Below, one piece after another: positions 1 through 8,643 of a DNA stretch of 64,000 nucleotides. The notes beneath the pieces were generated by a model that made no database searches, was not told the origin of the DNA, and worked only from the letters and a program-made list of their open reading frames with translations. The stretch lies in contig NZ_JNNU01000007.1 of the NCBI RefSeq assembly GCF_000732195.1, forward strand, positions 283,727 to 347,726, written 5' to 3'. Every line of letters starts with the position of its first letter. Positions within the stretch are counted from its first letter, which is position 1. This DNA comes from Neorhizobium vignae. GTDB taxonomy: Bacteria > Pseudomonadota > Alphaproteobacteria > Rhizobiales > Rhizobiaceae. The translations under genes and the position numbers were made by a program.

Positions 1-1227
1 TACATGACGCCGGACGGCGTGGAAGTCGCCACCCGCGTGCAGCCGGCGGTCAGCATGGGCAATCCGATGATGGGGCTGCATTACGGCCCCTATAACGTGC
101 TGGTCGATCCGGCCCGGTTCGTCGACATCCTGGTGGACGCCGACATTTCCCTGGCGCTCGCCAACCGGCAGGGCATGCTGATCAACGAACTCAACTCTCC
201 CGAAGCGGACCTGGTCAACGCCCTGATCGATGAGCCGAAGAACGGCATGACCTCCTCTGTTCTCTACGCGATCGCACGCGACAAGGGGTTGATCGCAATC
301 GCCATGGAACCGCGCTCCAACCTGACCGGCAGGTTGAGGGAGGAACAGCTCCTGCTGCTGCCGGTCGGTGCCTTCGTCGCCATCTTCATTGTCGGCGTGG
401 TGGTCTGGCTGTCCAAGAAAAGACTGTCACCGCTCGGCGAGCTGGCAATCGCGGTGCGCAAGCGCGAATTCATCGTCCATTACCAGCCGATCATCGAGCT
501 CAAGACCAGCATCTGCGTCGGCGCCGAGGCGCTGGTGCGCTGGCGGAGGCCGGATGGATCGCTGGTGCGCCCGGACCTGTTCATTCCACTCGCCGAGGAG
601 AGCGGGCTCATTCTGCCGATTACGGACCAGGTCATCGAAGCGATCATTGCCGATCTCGGGGGACTGCTCAGGGCGGAGAGTGCGCTGCATATCGCCGTCA
701 ACCTTTCCGCCGCCGACGTCACCACCGGGCGCATACTCGACGTTCTCGACAGGAAACTCGCGAAGACTGGGATAGCGGCGGGGCAGATCTGGCTGGAAGC
801 CACCGAACGCGGCTTCATCGACATCGAGGCGGCGCGCACGACATTGACGGCGGCTCGGCAAAGAGGCCATTCGGTTGCGATCGACGACTTCGGCACGGGA
901 TATTCCAGCCTGCAATACCTGCAGGGGCTGCCGATGGATGCGCTGAAGATCGACAAGTCCTTCGTCGACACGATCGGCCGCAACAGCGCCACCAGCTCGG
1001 TCACCGGCCACATCATCGAGATGGCGAAGACGCTCGACCTGCAGATCGTCGCCGAAGGCGTGGAGACGGAGGAGCAGGCGGACTATCTGAAGGCTCACGA
1101 CGTGCATCTCGGCCAGGGCTGGCTGTTCTCCAAACCGCTGCCGGCCGCCGATTTCATCGACTATCACCGGAACGCAAAAGCCCGCTCGGGGAGCGGGCGG
1201 CAGAATATCCGGTGCGTGGCGGCATGA
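1..1227 (+). CDS. EAL-domain c-di-GMP phosphodiesterase (5' end outside window)
   Basis: The frame is open at the first base, so this is the C-terminal 408 residues of a longer gene. About 115 residues of a probable periplasmic sensor part come first, then a membrane segment near residues 118-137, then a full EAL domain. The catalytic set looks complete: EALVRW (the EAL motif), NLSAAD, LEATE, DDFGTGYSS (loop 6), KIDKSFV and AEGVE. The expected activity is hydrolysis of cyclic di-GMP to pGpG at the inner membrane. The layout (periplasmic part, membrane helix, EAL) fits the CSS-motif EAL proteins, but the CSS region lies outside the window, so the subclass is an inference. Confidence 0.9.
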   Translation, partial: YMTPDGVEVATRVQPAVSMGNPMMGLHYGPYNVLVDPARFVDILVDADISLALANRQGMLINELNSPEADLVNALIDEPKNGMTSSVLYAIARDKGLIAIAMEPRSNLTGRLREEQLLLLPVGAFVAIFIVGVVVWLSKKRLSPLGELAIAVRKREFIVHYQPIIELKTSICVGAEALVRWRRPDGSLVRPDLFIPLAEESGLILPITDQVIEAIIADLGGLLRAESALHIAVNLSAADVTTGRILDVLDRKLAKTGIAAGQIWLEATERGFIDIEAARTTLTAARQRGHSVAIDDFGTGYSSLQYLQGLPMDALKIDKSFVDTIGRNSATSSVTGHIIEMAKTLDLQIVAEGVETEEQADYLKAHDVHLGQGWLFSKPLPAADFIDYHRNAKARSGSGRQNIRCVAA

Positions 1228-1244
1228 GGGCCCGCCGGACGATA

Positions 1245-1535
1245 TCAATCGTCGAGATCGCGATAGGCCGACTCGACCTGGCTGAACGTGACCTGCTGGC
1301 GCGGTTTCTGGTCGGCCGTGAGCATGTCGAGCGAAACGGTGGTGGCGGGGATCATGAATTCGGTATCGGTGGGGTCGCTGGCGTTTTCGGCTCGGCGCTG
1401 GTTGCGGTCCGAATCGGCCTTGATGTCCTTGACCTGATCCTTGGCCGAGATGCGCCGTCCCGGCTTCAGAGCCTCGATGGCGAGTGCGGCGGTGCTCGCC
1501 GATATGCTGACCAGTAATGTCATCTCGCCTATCAC
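1245..1535 (-). CDS. conserved hypothetical protein, 96 aa
   Basis: A short protein with a hydrophobic start (a possible signal or anchor segment, about residues 5-22), followed by a polar, charged region rich in Asp, Lys and Arg. I do not recognise a domain. The forward strand also has an open frame here, but the reverse one gives the more natural composition. An inner ATG four codons in (MTLLVS) is an equally good start. It is transcribed convergently with the EAL gene and divergently from crcB. Function unknown. Confidence 0.6.
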   Translation of the reverse strand: MIGEMTLLVSISASTAALAIEALKPGRRISAKDQVKDIKADSDRNQRRAENASDPTDTEFMIPATTVSLDMLTADQKPRQQVTFSQVESAYRDLDD

Positions 1536-1647
1536 TCTCTTTTCTCAGAATATGATAATTACGGCGGCCCTGATTTGTTCCCCTTTAAACAAAACGTCGG
1601 CATTTTATCGATTTGACGATTCTCGTTTCTGTCCTAGAGAAAGTTCC

Positions 1648-2025
1648 ATGATCAACATGCTTCTCGTCGCCATCGGCGGAGCGATCGGCTCCGTCTGCCG
1701 CTATCTCGTCGGGCTCTGGGCGCTGCGCCTGGGGGGGCCGGCCTTTCCGTGGGGGACGCTTGCCGTCAATATCGCCGGCTCGTTCGCGATCGGGTTCCTT
1801 GCGGAGCTGATCGTCCGGCGCTTCGATGCGTCGCCCGAAATGCGGTTGCTGATCATTACCGGCTTTCTCGGCGGCTTCACGACGTTCTCTGCCTTTTCGC
1901 TGGATGTCGTGTCGCTCCTGGAGCGGGGCGCGACCATGGTGGGCGTCACCTATATCGTCGCGAGCGTTGCAATCTCGCTCGGTGCGGTTTTCGCCGGACT
2001 GGCGCTCGGGCGGGCAATGCTCTAA
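1648..2025 (+). CDS. crcB: CrcB/Fluc fluoride ion channel
   Basis: This 125-residue protein has the four membrane segments of the CrcB (Fluc) family. Fluc proteins work as dual-topology dimers that export fluoride through the inner membrane. Typical family stretches are visible: GGAIGSVCRY near the N terminus, FPWGTLAVNIAGSF, and GFLGGFTTFSAFS, which carries the Phe residues of the pore. The open frame runs further upstream, but MINMLLVAIGGAIG matches the normal family start and follows a purine-rich stretch. I looked upstream for a fluoride riboswitch and saw none. The next gene, an rluC homologue, follows after 49 bases. Confidence 0.93.
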   Translation: MINMLLVAIGGAIGSVCRYLVGLWALRLGGPAFPWGTLAVNIAGSFAIGFLAELIVRRFDASPEMRLLIITGFLGGFTTFSAFSLDVVSLLERGATMVGVTYIVASVAISLGAVFAGLALGRAML

Positions 2026-2074
2026 AGACCGGGCAAAGGGCCGCCGGCCCACACCCAGATATGAAAGAGCTTTG

Positions 2075-3067
2075 ATGGCAGGCATCGAGCATATCCGCGT
2101 CGAAGCGGACGAAGCGGGAATGCGTCTCGACCGCTGGTTCAAGATCCACTACCCGGGCCTCGGCTTCGGACCGCTCCAGAAACTGCTGCGCTCCGGACAG
2201 GTGCGCGTCGATGGCGGACGGGTGAAATCCGACGCCCGCGTGCAGCCGGGACAGACGGTGCGTATTCCGCCGATGGAGGTCGATGCCAAGAAGGCGGGTC
2301 CGATCGCCGGCAAGGATCTCAAGCATTCCAGCGATTTCGAACTATTGTCGCGCATGGTCCTGCATGAGGACGAGAAGGTGATCGTGCTCAACAAGCCGGC
2401 GGGCTTGGCCGTCCAGGGCGGATCGGGCGTCGCGCGCCATATCGACCAGATGCTCGACAGCTGGATCAGCCCCAAGGGCGAAAAACCGCGGCTCGTCCAC
2501 CGTCTCGACCGCGACACATCAGGCGTGCTGGTTATCGCCCGCACCCGAGGTGCCGCGCAGAAGCTGACCGCGGCCTTCCGCGAACGCGACACCAAGAAGA
2601 CCTATTGGGCCCTGGTCAAGGGCGTGCCGCGCAAGCACGAGGACAAGATTTCCACCTGGCTGGTGAAGGAACAGACGCCGGACGGCGACCGCATGCGGAT
2701 CGCCAGGCATGGCGAGGACGGCGCCGACCACGCGGTGTCCTATTACCGCGTTTTGGAAATGGCGGCGCAGACGCTCTGCTGGCTGGAGATGGAGCCCTAT
2801 ACCGGCCGTACCCATCAGCTGCGCGTCCATGCGCTGCATATCGGCCATCCGATCATCGGCGACCCGAAATATTTCGACGACGACCACAACTGGGATTTCC
2901 CGGGCGGCATCCAGAAGAAGCTGCATCTCCACGCGCGCCATATCGACATTCCGCATCCGAACGGCGGACGGCTGAAGGTCACGGCACCTCTGCCGCCGCA
3001 TATGGTGCAGAGCTGGAACCTTCTCGGCTTCGATATGGAAAACGGCCGCAGGGACGACGAAGAATGA
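2075..3067 (+). CDS. rluC: RluC/RluD-family 23S rRNA pseudouridine synthase
   Basis: This is a 330-residue protein. An S4 RNA-binding domain comes first (about residues 10-70, with RLDRWFKIHYPG and LLRSGQVRVDGGRV). The RluA-family catalytic domain follows. The hallmark HRLDRDTSGVLVIAR carries the catalytic Asp, and GRTHQLRVHALHIGHPIIGD is the second conserved block. It should convert uridines in 23S rRNA to pseudouridine; RluC is the nearest match by layout, but exact target sites cannot be read from sequence. The start was chosen at MAGIEHIRVEADEAG, behind AAAGAG. The stop overlaps the next start as ATGA, so it is coupled to the HAD gene. Confidence 0.9.
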   Translation: MAGIEHIRVEADEAGMRLDRWFKIHYPGLGFGPLQKLLRSGQVRVDGGRVKSDARVQPGQTVRIPPMEVDAKKAGPIAGKDLKHSSDFELLSRMVLHEDEKVIVLNKPAGLAVQGGSGVARHIDQMLDSWISPKGEKPRLVHRLDRDTSGVLVIARTRGAAQKLTAAFRERDTKKTYWALVKGVPRKHEDKISTWLVKEQTPDGDRMRIARHGEDGADHAVSYYRVLEMAAQTLCWLEMEPYTGRTHQLRVHALHIGHPIIGDPKYFDDDHNWDFPGGIQKKLHLHARHIDIPHPNGGRLKVTAPLPPHMVQSWNLLGFDMENGRRDDEE

Positions 3068-3717
3068 AACTGGTCCTTTTCGATTGCGACGGCACGCTGG
3101 TCGACAGCGCGAACCTGATCCACGAAACCATGCGCCGCACCTTCGCCCATTTCGACAAACCGGAACCGAAGGTGGAGGACACCAAGGCGATCATCGGGCT
3201 GACGCTCGACATCGCGATCGCCCGCATGCAGGGCAAGCCACATGCGGATGAAGAAGCCGTCGAGATGATGGCCTATTACAAGACGCTGTTTTCCGTCGTG
3301 CGCCAGGATCTCGGTTTCAGGGAGCCGTTGTTCGAAGGGATTCGCGAGCTGATCGACGCGATCGGTCCGCGCAAGGACCTGCTGATCGGCGCGGTGACCG
3401 GCAAATCGCGGCGCGGCCTGAAGCTGGTCGTGGAGACGCACGGGTTCGACAAGTATTTTATGGTGTCGCGCACCGCCGACGACTGCCCCTCGAAACCGCA
3501 TCCGGCGATGGTGACCGAATGCTGCGACGAGACCGGCATGAAACCTTCCGACACTCTTGTCATCGGCGATGCCATTTACGATATGCAGATGGCGAAGGCG
3601 GCCGGGGCCACGGCGATCGGCGTTGCCTGGGGTTACGCCTCGGTGGACGAGCTGAACAAGGCCGGAGCCGACGCCATCATCCATCATCCGAGCGAGTTGC
3701 TGAGCCATATCGGCTGA
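3064..3717 (+). CDS. HAD-superfamily phosphatase, phosphoglycolate phosphatase-like
   Basis: This is a 217-residue haloacid dehalogenase hydrolase. Motif I is FDCDGTLVDS (nucleophile Asp and acid/base Asp), motif II is AVTGKS, motif III is the Lys in PSKPHP, and motif IV is VIGDAIYDMQMAKAAG. The helical cap inserted after motif I is of the Gph/PGP type. The substrate cannot be told from sequence. The start overlaps the stop of the pseudouridine synthase gene by four bases, and in rhizobia this gene commonly sits between that gene and the ATP12 gene. The pairing suggests co-expression rather than a shared pathway. Confidence 0.88.
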   Translation: MKLVLFDCDGTLVDSANLIHETMRRTFAHFDKPEPKVEDTKAIIGLTLDIAIARMQGKPHADEEAVEMMAYYKTLFSVVRQDLGFREPLFEGIRELIDAIGPRKDLLIGAVTGKSRRGLKLVVETHGFDKYFMVSRTADDCPSKPHPAMVTECCDETGMKPSDTLVIGDAIYDMQMAKAAGATAIGVAWGYASVDELNKAGADAIIHHPSELLSHIG

Positions 3718-3729
3718 GGTTTTATTTCC

Positions 3730-4521
3730 ATGCGTGACATGTTTCCCGATCCATCCGAAGCGCTGAGCCATCCGGACCCGACGCGGCGGGCGCAGATTCA
3801 GATGCACAAGCCGCTGCCGAAGCGCTTCTACAAGGAAGTGTCGGTCGCGGAAGGCGAGGGTGGCCATGCCATCCATCTCGACGGCCGACCGGTCAGGACG
3901 CCGGCCAAGAACGGGCTCGTCGCTCCGACGGCACGGCTTGCCGAACTGATCCGCGACGAATGGGCCAACCAGGTGGATGTCATCGATCCCGGCACCATGC
4001 CGGTGACGCGGCTCGTCAACACGGCGATCGACGGCATCGCGACCGACCGCCAAGCGGTGTTCGAGGATATCCTGCGGTTCTCGTCGAGCGATCTGCTCTG
4101 CTACCGCGCCGAAGCACCGGAAAATCTGGTCGCGCGTCAGAGCGAGCTGTGGGACCCGATCGTCGATTGGGCCGCAAACGAGCTCGGCGCCCGCTTCATC
4201 CTGATCGAAGGGGTAATGCCGCAGGAGCAGCCGAAGGAAGCGACCGCAGCCTTTGCGGTGACGCTGAAGAAATACGATACGCCGATCGAACTCGCCGTGC
4301 TGCACACGGTGACGACGCTGACCGGCTCGGCGATCCTGGCGCTCGCGTTTGCGGAAGGCCACCTGACCGTCGACGAGGCCTGGACGCTCGCCCACCTCGA
4401 CGAGGACTGGACGAACGAACATTGGGGCGCGGACGCGGAGGCCGAGCATCGGCGCGCCAAGCGGTTCGAGGAAATGCGGGCGGCGACCGAAACTTTTCTT
4501 GCCTTGAAGCCCTCGGCTTAA
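3730..4521 (+). CDS. ATP12-family F1-ATPase assembly chaperone
   Basis: A 263-residue protein of the ATP12 family. Mitochondrial ATP12 binds the F1 alpha subunit during assembly of F1Fo-ATPase, and bacterial homologues occur in Alphaproteobacteria. Family features include KRFYKEVSV at the start, LDGRPVRTPAKN, the conserved block EWANQ...PGTMPVTRLVNTAIDG, DLLCYRAE, and the C-terminal AWTLAHLDEDWTNEHWG. The ATG follows GAGG at a good distance and comes 12 bases after the HAD gene, which suggests one transcript. No ATP synthase genes lie in this window. Confidence 0.9.
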   Translation: MRDMFPDPSEALSHPDPTRRAQIQMHKPLPKRFYKEVSVAEGEGGHAIHLDGRPVRTPAKNGLVAPTARLAELIRDEWANQVDVIDPGTMPVTRLVNTAIDGIATDRQAVFEDILRFSSSDLLCYRAEAPENLVARQSELWDPIVDWAANELGARFILIEGVMPQEQPKEATAAFAVTLKKYDTPIELAVLHTVTTLTGSAILALAFAEGHLTVDEAWTLAHLDEDWTNEHWGADAEAEHRRAKRFEEMRAATETFLALKPSA

Positions 4522-4578
4522 TCGTTCTCTAACCCTGTTCGTTGGAACATCTGAAGGTGCCGTCTTGCAGGTCCCTTC

Positions 4579-5067
4579 ATGGTTCGTCGTCTGTCTCGTT
4601 TCTGTCTGATTGCTTTGACGGTCCTGCCGCTGATGTCGTTCCGTCTGGAACAGGCAAATACGGCGCAGGAAAAACTTCTCTATGACGTGCGCGGCGCCTT
4701 CGTGACCGCGCGGCCGGATGTGCCAAAGGGATTGGTGATCGCCACCGACATGCTGGTCGACGAGGCGATCCGCGCAACCGTCAGGTCGATCGCCCTGCCG
4801 CGGACGATCATCTCGGTGCGCATCGACGAGATGTCGCATGTGCCCATGCTGATCGGCAGCCGGCATGAGGCGAAGGTGACGGTGCAGGCGATATCGGTCA
4901 ACACCGGCGAGCCGATCGCCAGGGGAACGTTCAAGACTTCGATCTACCTGCTGGACGGGGACACCGTGGACCGTGACCTCGCCGAAAAGATCGCCGATCG
5001 CATCTCCGGCGAATTCCGCCTCGACGGCCAGCGCCGCCCTACCATGGCGACCGCACTGTTTCCGTGA
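4579..5067 (+). CDS. conserved exported hypothetical protein
   Basis: A 162-residue protein with a likely signal sequence (basic MVRRLSR, then a hydrophobic stretch to about residue 22). The rest is a small soluble domain with alternating strands and helices. I recognise no catalytic motif and no family name. It is placed just after the ATP12 gene with 57 bases between, so it may share that transcript. The ribosome site in front of this ATG is weak. Expected location is the periplasm or the periplasmic face of the membrane. Confidence 0.7.
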   Translation: MVRRLSRFCLIALTVLPLMSFRLEQANTAQEKLLYDVRGAFVTARPDVPKGLVIATDMLVDEAIRATVRSIALPRTIISVRIDEMSHVPMLIGSRHEAKVTVQAISVNTGEPIARGTFKTSIYLLDGDTVDRDLAEKIADRISGEFRLDGQRRPTMATALFP

Positions 5068-5070
5068 GGG

Positions 5071-5904
5071 TCAGCCCAGCCGTTCCGCGTGCCAGCGGAG
5101 GTGGTCGTCCATGAAGGTCGAGATGAAGTAATACGAGTGGTCGTAGCGTTCGTGCATCCGGAGCTTCACGTCGATATCTGTTCCCTTGGCCGCCTCCTCG
5201 AACAGCCAGGGGCGCAGGCCGTTTTCGAGGAAGCCATCGGCCTTGCCCTGGTCGATCAGGAATTCCGGAAAGCGGGCGCCGTCTTCGACCAGTGCGCAGG
5301 CGTCGTATTGCCGCCAGGCGGCGCGATCCGGACCCAGATATTTCTCGAGGGCGGGGGCCGACCAGTCGGCGGTGGAGGGTTGGACGATCGGCGCGAAGGC
5401 GGAGCAGCTTCTGAACCGCTCCGGGTTCTTCAGCGCAATCGTCATGGCGCCGTGGCCGCCCATCGAATGACCGAAAATGCCCTGGCGCTCCATGTCCATG
5501 CGAAAATGCTGGCTGACGAAGTTCGGCAGTTCCTCGGTGATGTAGGTGTACATCTGATAGTGCTCGGCCCACGGTTTTTCCGTTGCGTCGAGATAGAAGC
5601 CGGCGCCTTTGCCCATCTGCCAGTCGGTGATTTCGTCGGGCACGTCGTTGCCGCGCGGGCTGGTATCCGGGCAGATGACGATCAGCCCGAGTTCCGCGGC
5701 CATCCGCCTGTATTCGCCCTTTTCCATGACGTTCGCATGGGTGCAGGTAAGGCCCGAGAGATACCAGACAACCGGGCAGGGCTCCTTGATCGCCTGCGGC
5801 GGCACGAAGACGGCGAAGGTCATCTCGCACTTGCAGGCTTCGGATTCATGCATGAACACGCCCTGCATGCCGCCGAAGGCGGTGTTCTGGGAAAGGACCT
5901 TCAT
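5071..5904 (-). CDS. fghA: S-formylglutathione hydrolase
   Basis: This 277-residue esterase D-type alpha/beta hydrolase cleaves S-formylglutathione to formate and glutathione, the second step of glutathione-linked formaldehyde oxidation. The nucleophile elbow GHSMGGHGA places the catalytic Ser near residue 147. The family's WYLSGLTCT (oxyanion region), CPDTSPRG and ERYDHSYYFISTFMDDHL (catalytic His) are all present. The start codon follows AAGGAG. The partner enzyme, class III alcohol dehydrogenase, lies on the same strand at 7412-8539 with three small genes between. Confidence 0.95.
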   Translation of the reverse strand: MKVLSQNTAFGGMQGVFMHESEACKCEMTFAVFVPPQAIKEPCPVVWYLSGLTCTHANVMEKGEYRRMAAELGLIVICPDTSPRGNDVPDEITDWQMGKGAGFYLDATEKPWAEHYQMYTYITEELPNFVSQHFRMDMERQGIFGHSMGGHGAMTIALKNPERFRSCSAFAPIVQPSTADWSAPALEKYLGPDRAAWRQYDACALVEDGARFPEFLIDQGKADGFLENGLRPWLFEEAAKGTDIDVKLRMHERYDHSYYFISTFMDDHLRWHAERLG

Positions 5905-5922
5905 CGGTGCTCCTTAAGGATA

Positions 5923-6606
5923 TCAATTGCCCATCGAAACGACGGCGTTGACGGCCGCGGCGACAAGGACGGTGTTGAAAAAGAAGGACACGACCGCATG
6001 CAGGAGGTTGATGCGGCGCATCTCGGTCGTGGTGATCTGGACGTCCGAAGTCTGGGCGGTCATGCCGATGACGAACGAGAAATAGAGGAAATCGTAGGCG
6101 CCGGGCTCGTCGGTTTCGGGAAAGTCCAGGCCGCCGCGTTTCGCCACGTTCTGCTCGGCCTGCTCGTCCGGCCTCCAGAAGCGGTGGGCGTAATGCATGG
6201 CGAACATCGTGTGGATGGTCAGCCAGCCGAGCACGACGGATGCGAAGGCAAGCGATACGGAGGCAAGGCCCGCAGGCTGCGAACGGTTTAGCGCTTCGAA
6301 CAGCGAAACCACGGCGGCGGCAACGGCGAGCAAAGTTACCCCCAAGATGACCGGCGCAGGCTCGTCGTCGTTTTGGCCTTTCTTTCTGAACGTGGCGCCA
6401 TCGAGCTTCGGAATGCGGGCGGCCATCATGACGAGGTAGATCAGGAAGAAGACGATGACTGCAATGCCGAGCGCGAGTTGCGGCACGTAAAGGAGCAGGA
6501 ACGGCAAACAGACCAGCGAGGCGATGGTGCCGGCGAAGAACGGGCCATGCCGGTGATAGGTCACTCTGCGCCAGGGGCTCGGCATCCGGGTTTTCCGATC
6601 GCTCAC
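5923..6606 (-). CDS. DUF1345 family inner-membrane protein
   Basis: A 227-residue protein with about five hydrophobic segments and the DUF1345 signature region (FAMHYAHRFW, then GLDFPETDEPGAYDFLYFSFVIGMTAQTSDV split across the fifth helix). The family has no proven biochemical role. Translation starts at GTG, whose GTGA overlaps the stop of the upstream YaiI gene, so the two are coupled. It ends 18 bases before fghA, making a reverse run of yaiI-like, DUF1345, fghA. The link to formaldehyde metabolism is positional only. Confidence 0.88.
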   Translation of the reverse strand: MSDRKTRMPSPWRRVTYHRHGPFFAGTIASLVCLPFLLLYVPQLALGIAVIVFFLIYLVMMAARIPKLDGATFRKKGQNDDEPAPVILGVTLLAVAAAVVSLFEALNRSQPAGLASVSLAFASVVLGWLTIHTMFAMHYAHRFWRPDEQAEQNVAKRGGLDFPETDEPGAYDFLYFSFVIGMTAQTSDVQITTTEMRRINLLHAVVSFFFNTVLVAAAVNAVVSMGN

Positions 6607-7049
6607 GTGGCTGATTTGGCGCGGCGGCAGAGCCTGTCCAGCGTTTCCAGGAATTTCGAGCGGTCGCGCGGCGAAAAGGCGGCGTTATAGCCCTTGCTCT
6701 CTCCGGTCTCGCGCAGATGCGCTCCAAGGTCGCGCATGGCGCTCGCCATGCCGATATTGGTTTCGTCGAAGACCCGGCCGGTCGGGCCGGTCACCAGCGC
6801 GCCCGATGCAACACAGCGTACCGCCAGCGGCACGTCGGCGGTAACGACGATATCGGCGGGTCCGGCGCGCTCGGCGATCCAGTTGTCGGCGGCGTCGAAA
6901 CCGGCCGAGACGATGACGTTGTGAACCATCGGATCACGAGACGGCCGCAGGCCCGAATTGGCGACGAACGTCACTTCGAGGTCATGGCGTTCCGCGACTT
7001 TCAGAATCTCCGGCTTGACCGGACAGGCATCGGCGTCGACATAGATCAT
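6603..7049 (-). CDS. YaiI/YqxD family protein (DUF188, PIN-like)
   Basis: A 148-residue protein of the YaiI/YqxD family. The start MIYVDADACPVKPEI is the family's N-terminal signature with the conserved acidic residues, followed by FVANSGLRPS, GFDAADNWIAERA and DIVVTADVPLA. The fold resembles PIN nucleases, but activity is unproven. The frame stays open for seven more codons upstream, but the family begins at this Met. The C-terminal stop overlaps the GTG of the DUF1345 gene. Confidence 0.88.
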   Translation of the reverse strand: MIYVDADACPVKPEILKVAERHDLEVTFVANSGLRPSRDPMVHNVIVSAGFDAADNWIAERAGPADIVVTADVPLAVRCVASGALVTGPTGRVFDETNIGMASAMRDLGAHLRETGESKGYNAAFSPRDRSKFLETLDRLCRRAKSAT

Positions 7050-7078
7050 GAATGGATAACTCCGGCCCAATCCGGCGA

Positions 7079-7124
7079 CCTCCCGCAGGACGGGAGGCAG
7101 CGTAGCCCGCCCAGCGGGCTACGC
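7079..7124. repeat. two adjacent perfect hairpins between yaiI-like and yegP-like genes
   Basis: The first hairpin has a 7-base stem CCTCCCG/CGGGAGG with a 5-base loop (7079-7097). The second has an 11-base stem GCGTAGCCCGC/GCGGGCTACGC with a 3-base loop (7100-7124). Both lie just after the YegP-like gene in its direction of transcription. Neither has a U-run, so they may act as a 3' stabilising structure or be a small repeat element rather than a standard terminator. Confidence 0.6.
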
Positions 7125-7136
7125 GCAGGATATGGC

Positions 7137-7325
7137 TCAGGCGACGGAGGTCGTCTGGTCGTCGACTGCTGCGCCGGGTGCGTTTTTCTTGATCGATTCT
7201 ATGGCCGAAACGGCGGAAGCCTTGGCCGAATACCCTTCCGAAGAGAACATCGACTGGCCGTTCGAAGCCTTGAAGCGAAAACGGTATTCGCCGGCCTTGT
7301 CCTGGTAGATTTCGAACTTGTACAT
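7137..7325 (-). CDS. YegP family protein (DUF1508)
   Basis: A 62-residue protein with a single YegP/DUF1508 unit: MYKFEIYQDKAGEYRFRFKA, then SNGQSMFSSEGYSAKASAVSAI and a short variable tail. The usual bacterial members have one or two such units of about 50 residues. No biochemical function is established. The ATG follows GAGGAA at a good spacing. It lies alone on the reverse strand between the YaiI gene and the alcohol dehydrogenase gene. Confidence 0.9.
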   Translation of the reverse strand: MYKFEIYQDKAGEYRFRFKASNGQSMFSSEGYSAKASAVSAIESIKKNAPGAAVDDQTTSVA

Positions 7326-7411
7326 CTTCTGCGTTCCTCACATTAAACGGAGTTAAATCCTAGGTCTATTCGCAGCATTGGAGCGTAGCCCGGAACGTGT
7401 CGGAACCGCGC

Positions 7412-8539
7412 TCAATAAATCACTACGCTGCGAATCGATTCGCCGCCATGCATCAGCTCGAAACCCTTGTTGATGTCCTCGAGCGGCATCGTGTGGGTGA
7501 TCATCGGATCGATCTCGATCTTGCCCTCCATGTACCAGTCGACGATCTTCGGCACGTCGGTGCGGCCGCGGGCGCCGCCGAAGGCGGTGCCCATCCAGGT
7601 GCGGCCGGTGACGAGCTGGAAGGGCCGGGTGGAGATTTCCTGGCCGGCGCCGGCAACGCCGATCACCACCGACTTGCCCCAGCCGCGATGCGACGCTTCC
7701 AGCGCCTGGCGCATGACCTTGGTATTGCCGGTGCAGTCGAACGTGTAGTCCGCTCCACCGATCTGGTCGGCGCCGCGCTTCGTCAGATTGACGAGGTAAG
7801 GCACGATATCGCCGTCGACTTCCTTCGGGTTGACGAAATGGGTCATGCCGAAGCGTTCGCCCCAGGCCTTCTTGTCGTTGTTGAGGTCCACACCGATGAT
7901 CATGTCGGCGCCGGCAAGCCGCAGGCCCTGGATGACGTTCAAGCCGATGCCGCCGAGCCCGAAGACGATGGCGGTGGCGCCGATCTCCACCTTGGCGGTG
8001 TTGATGACGGCGCCGATGCCGGTGGTGACGCCGCAGCCGATATAGCAGACCTTGTCGAAGGGGGCGCCCGGATTGATCTTGGCGACCGCGATCTCCGGCA
8101 GGACGGTGTAGTTGGCGAAGGTCGAGCAGCCCATATAGTGGTGGATCTTGTCCTTGCCGATCGAGAAGCGCGAGGTGCCGTCCGGCATCAGGCCCTGGCC
8201 CTGGGTGGAGCGGATCGCGGTGCAGAGATTGGTCTTGCGCGACAGGCAGGACGGGCATTCGCGGCATTCCGGCGTATAGAGCGGGATGACGTGATCGCCC
8301 TTCTTCACCGAGGTGACGCCGGGACCGACGTCGACGACGATGCCGGCGCCCTCATGGCCGAGGATCGCCGGGAAGAGGCCTTCCGGATCGGCCCCTGACA
8401 GGGTGAAATCGTCGGTATGGCAGATGCCGGTCGCCTTCACCTCGATCAGCACTTCGCCGGCGCGCGGGCCCTCGAGCTGTACGGTCATGACTTCGAGCGG
8501 TTTGCCAGCCTGAACGGCGACGGCGGCGCGGACATCCAT
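7412..8539 (-). CDS. S-(hydroxymethyl)glutathione dehydrogenase / class III alcohol dehydrogenase
   Basis: This 375-residue zinc enzyme oxidises S-hydroxymethylglutathione with NAD+ to S-formylglutathione, the first enzymatic step of formaldehyde removal. Visible features are the catalytic-zinc region [16 protein letters not shown] and GHEGAGIV, the structural-zinc Cys cluster [15 protein letters not shown], the class III stretch [12 protein letters not shown], and the nucleotide-binding [14 protein letters not shown]. Length is normal. A strong GGGAGAG precedes the ATG. It is usually named adhI, flhA or frmA, so no single symbol is given. The S-formylglutathione hydrolase gene follows downstream on the same strand. 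Confidence 0.95.
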   Translation of the reverse strand: MDVRAAVAVQAGKPLEVMTVQLEGPRAGEVLIEVKATGICHTDDFTLSGADPEGLFPAILGHEGAGIVVDVGPGVTSVKKGDHVIPLYTPECRECPSCLSRKTNLCTAIRSTQGQGLMPDGTSRFSIGKDKIHHYMGCSTFANYTVLPEIAVAKINPGAPFDKVCYIGCGVTTGIGAVINTAKVEIGATAIVFGLGGIGLNVIQGLRLAGADMIIGVDLNNDKKAWGERFGMTHFVNPKEVDGDIVPYLVNLTKRGADQIGGADYTFDCTGNTKVMRQALEASHRGWGKSVVIGVAGAGQEISTRPFQLVTGRTWMGTAFGGARGRTDVPKIVDWYMEGKIEIDPMITHTMPLEDINKGFELMHGGESIRSVVIY

Positions 8540-8643
8540 GATGCTCTCCCTTGGCTTTTTAGATTCGGGCGCGACCTTTGCACAGGCGAGGGGGCCGGCT
8601 CAAGCCGGAACGAGCCGTTCGCAGTCGTATTTCGGTGAGCTGA

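Noticed and set aside
1212..1517. Forward 101-codon frame opposite the 96-residue reverse gene
   Set aside because: It overlaps the end of the EAL gene and has an Arg/Gly/Asp-rich antisense composition; the reverse frame is more protein-like.
1536..1647. Fluoride riboswitch ahead of crcB
   Set aside because: The conserved GGNGATGG-type core and pseudoknot segments of the crcB motif could not be found.
2815..4866. Very long open frame on the reverse strand opposite the HAD and ATP12 genes
   Set aside because: It covers recognised forward genes in full, is very rich in Arg, His and Gly, and matches no family. This is a usual effect of high GC in the third codon position.
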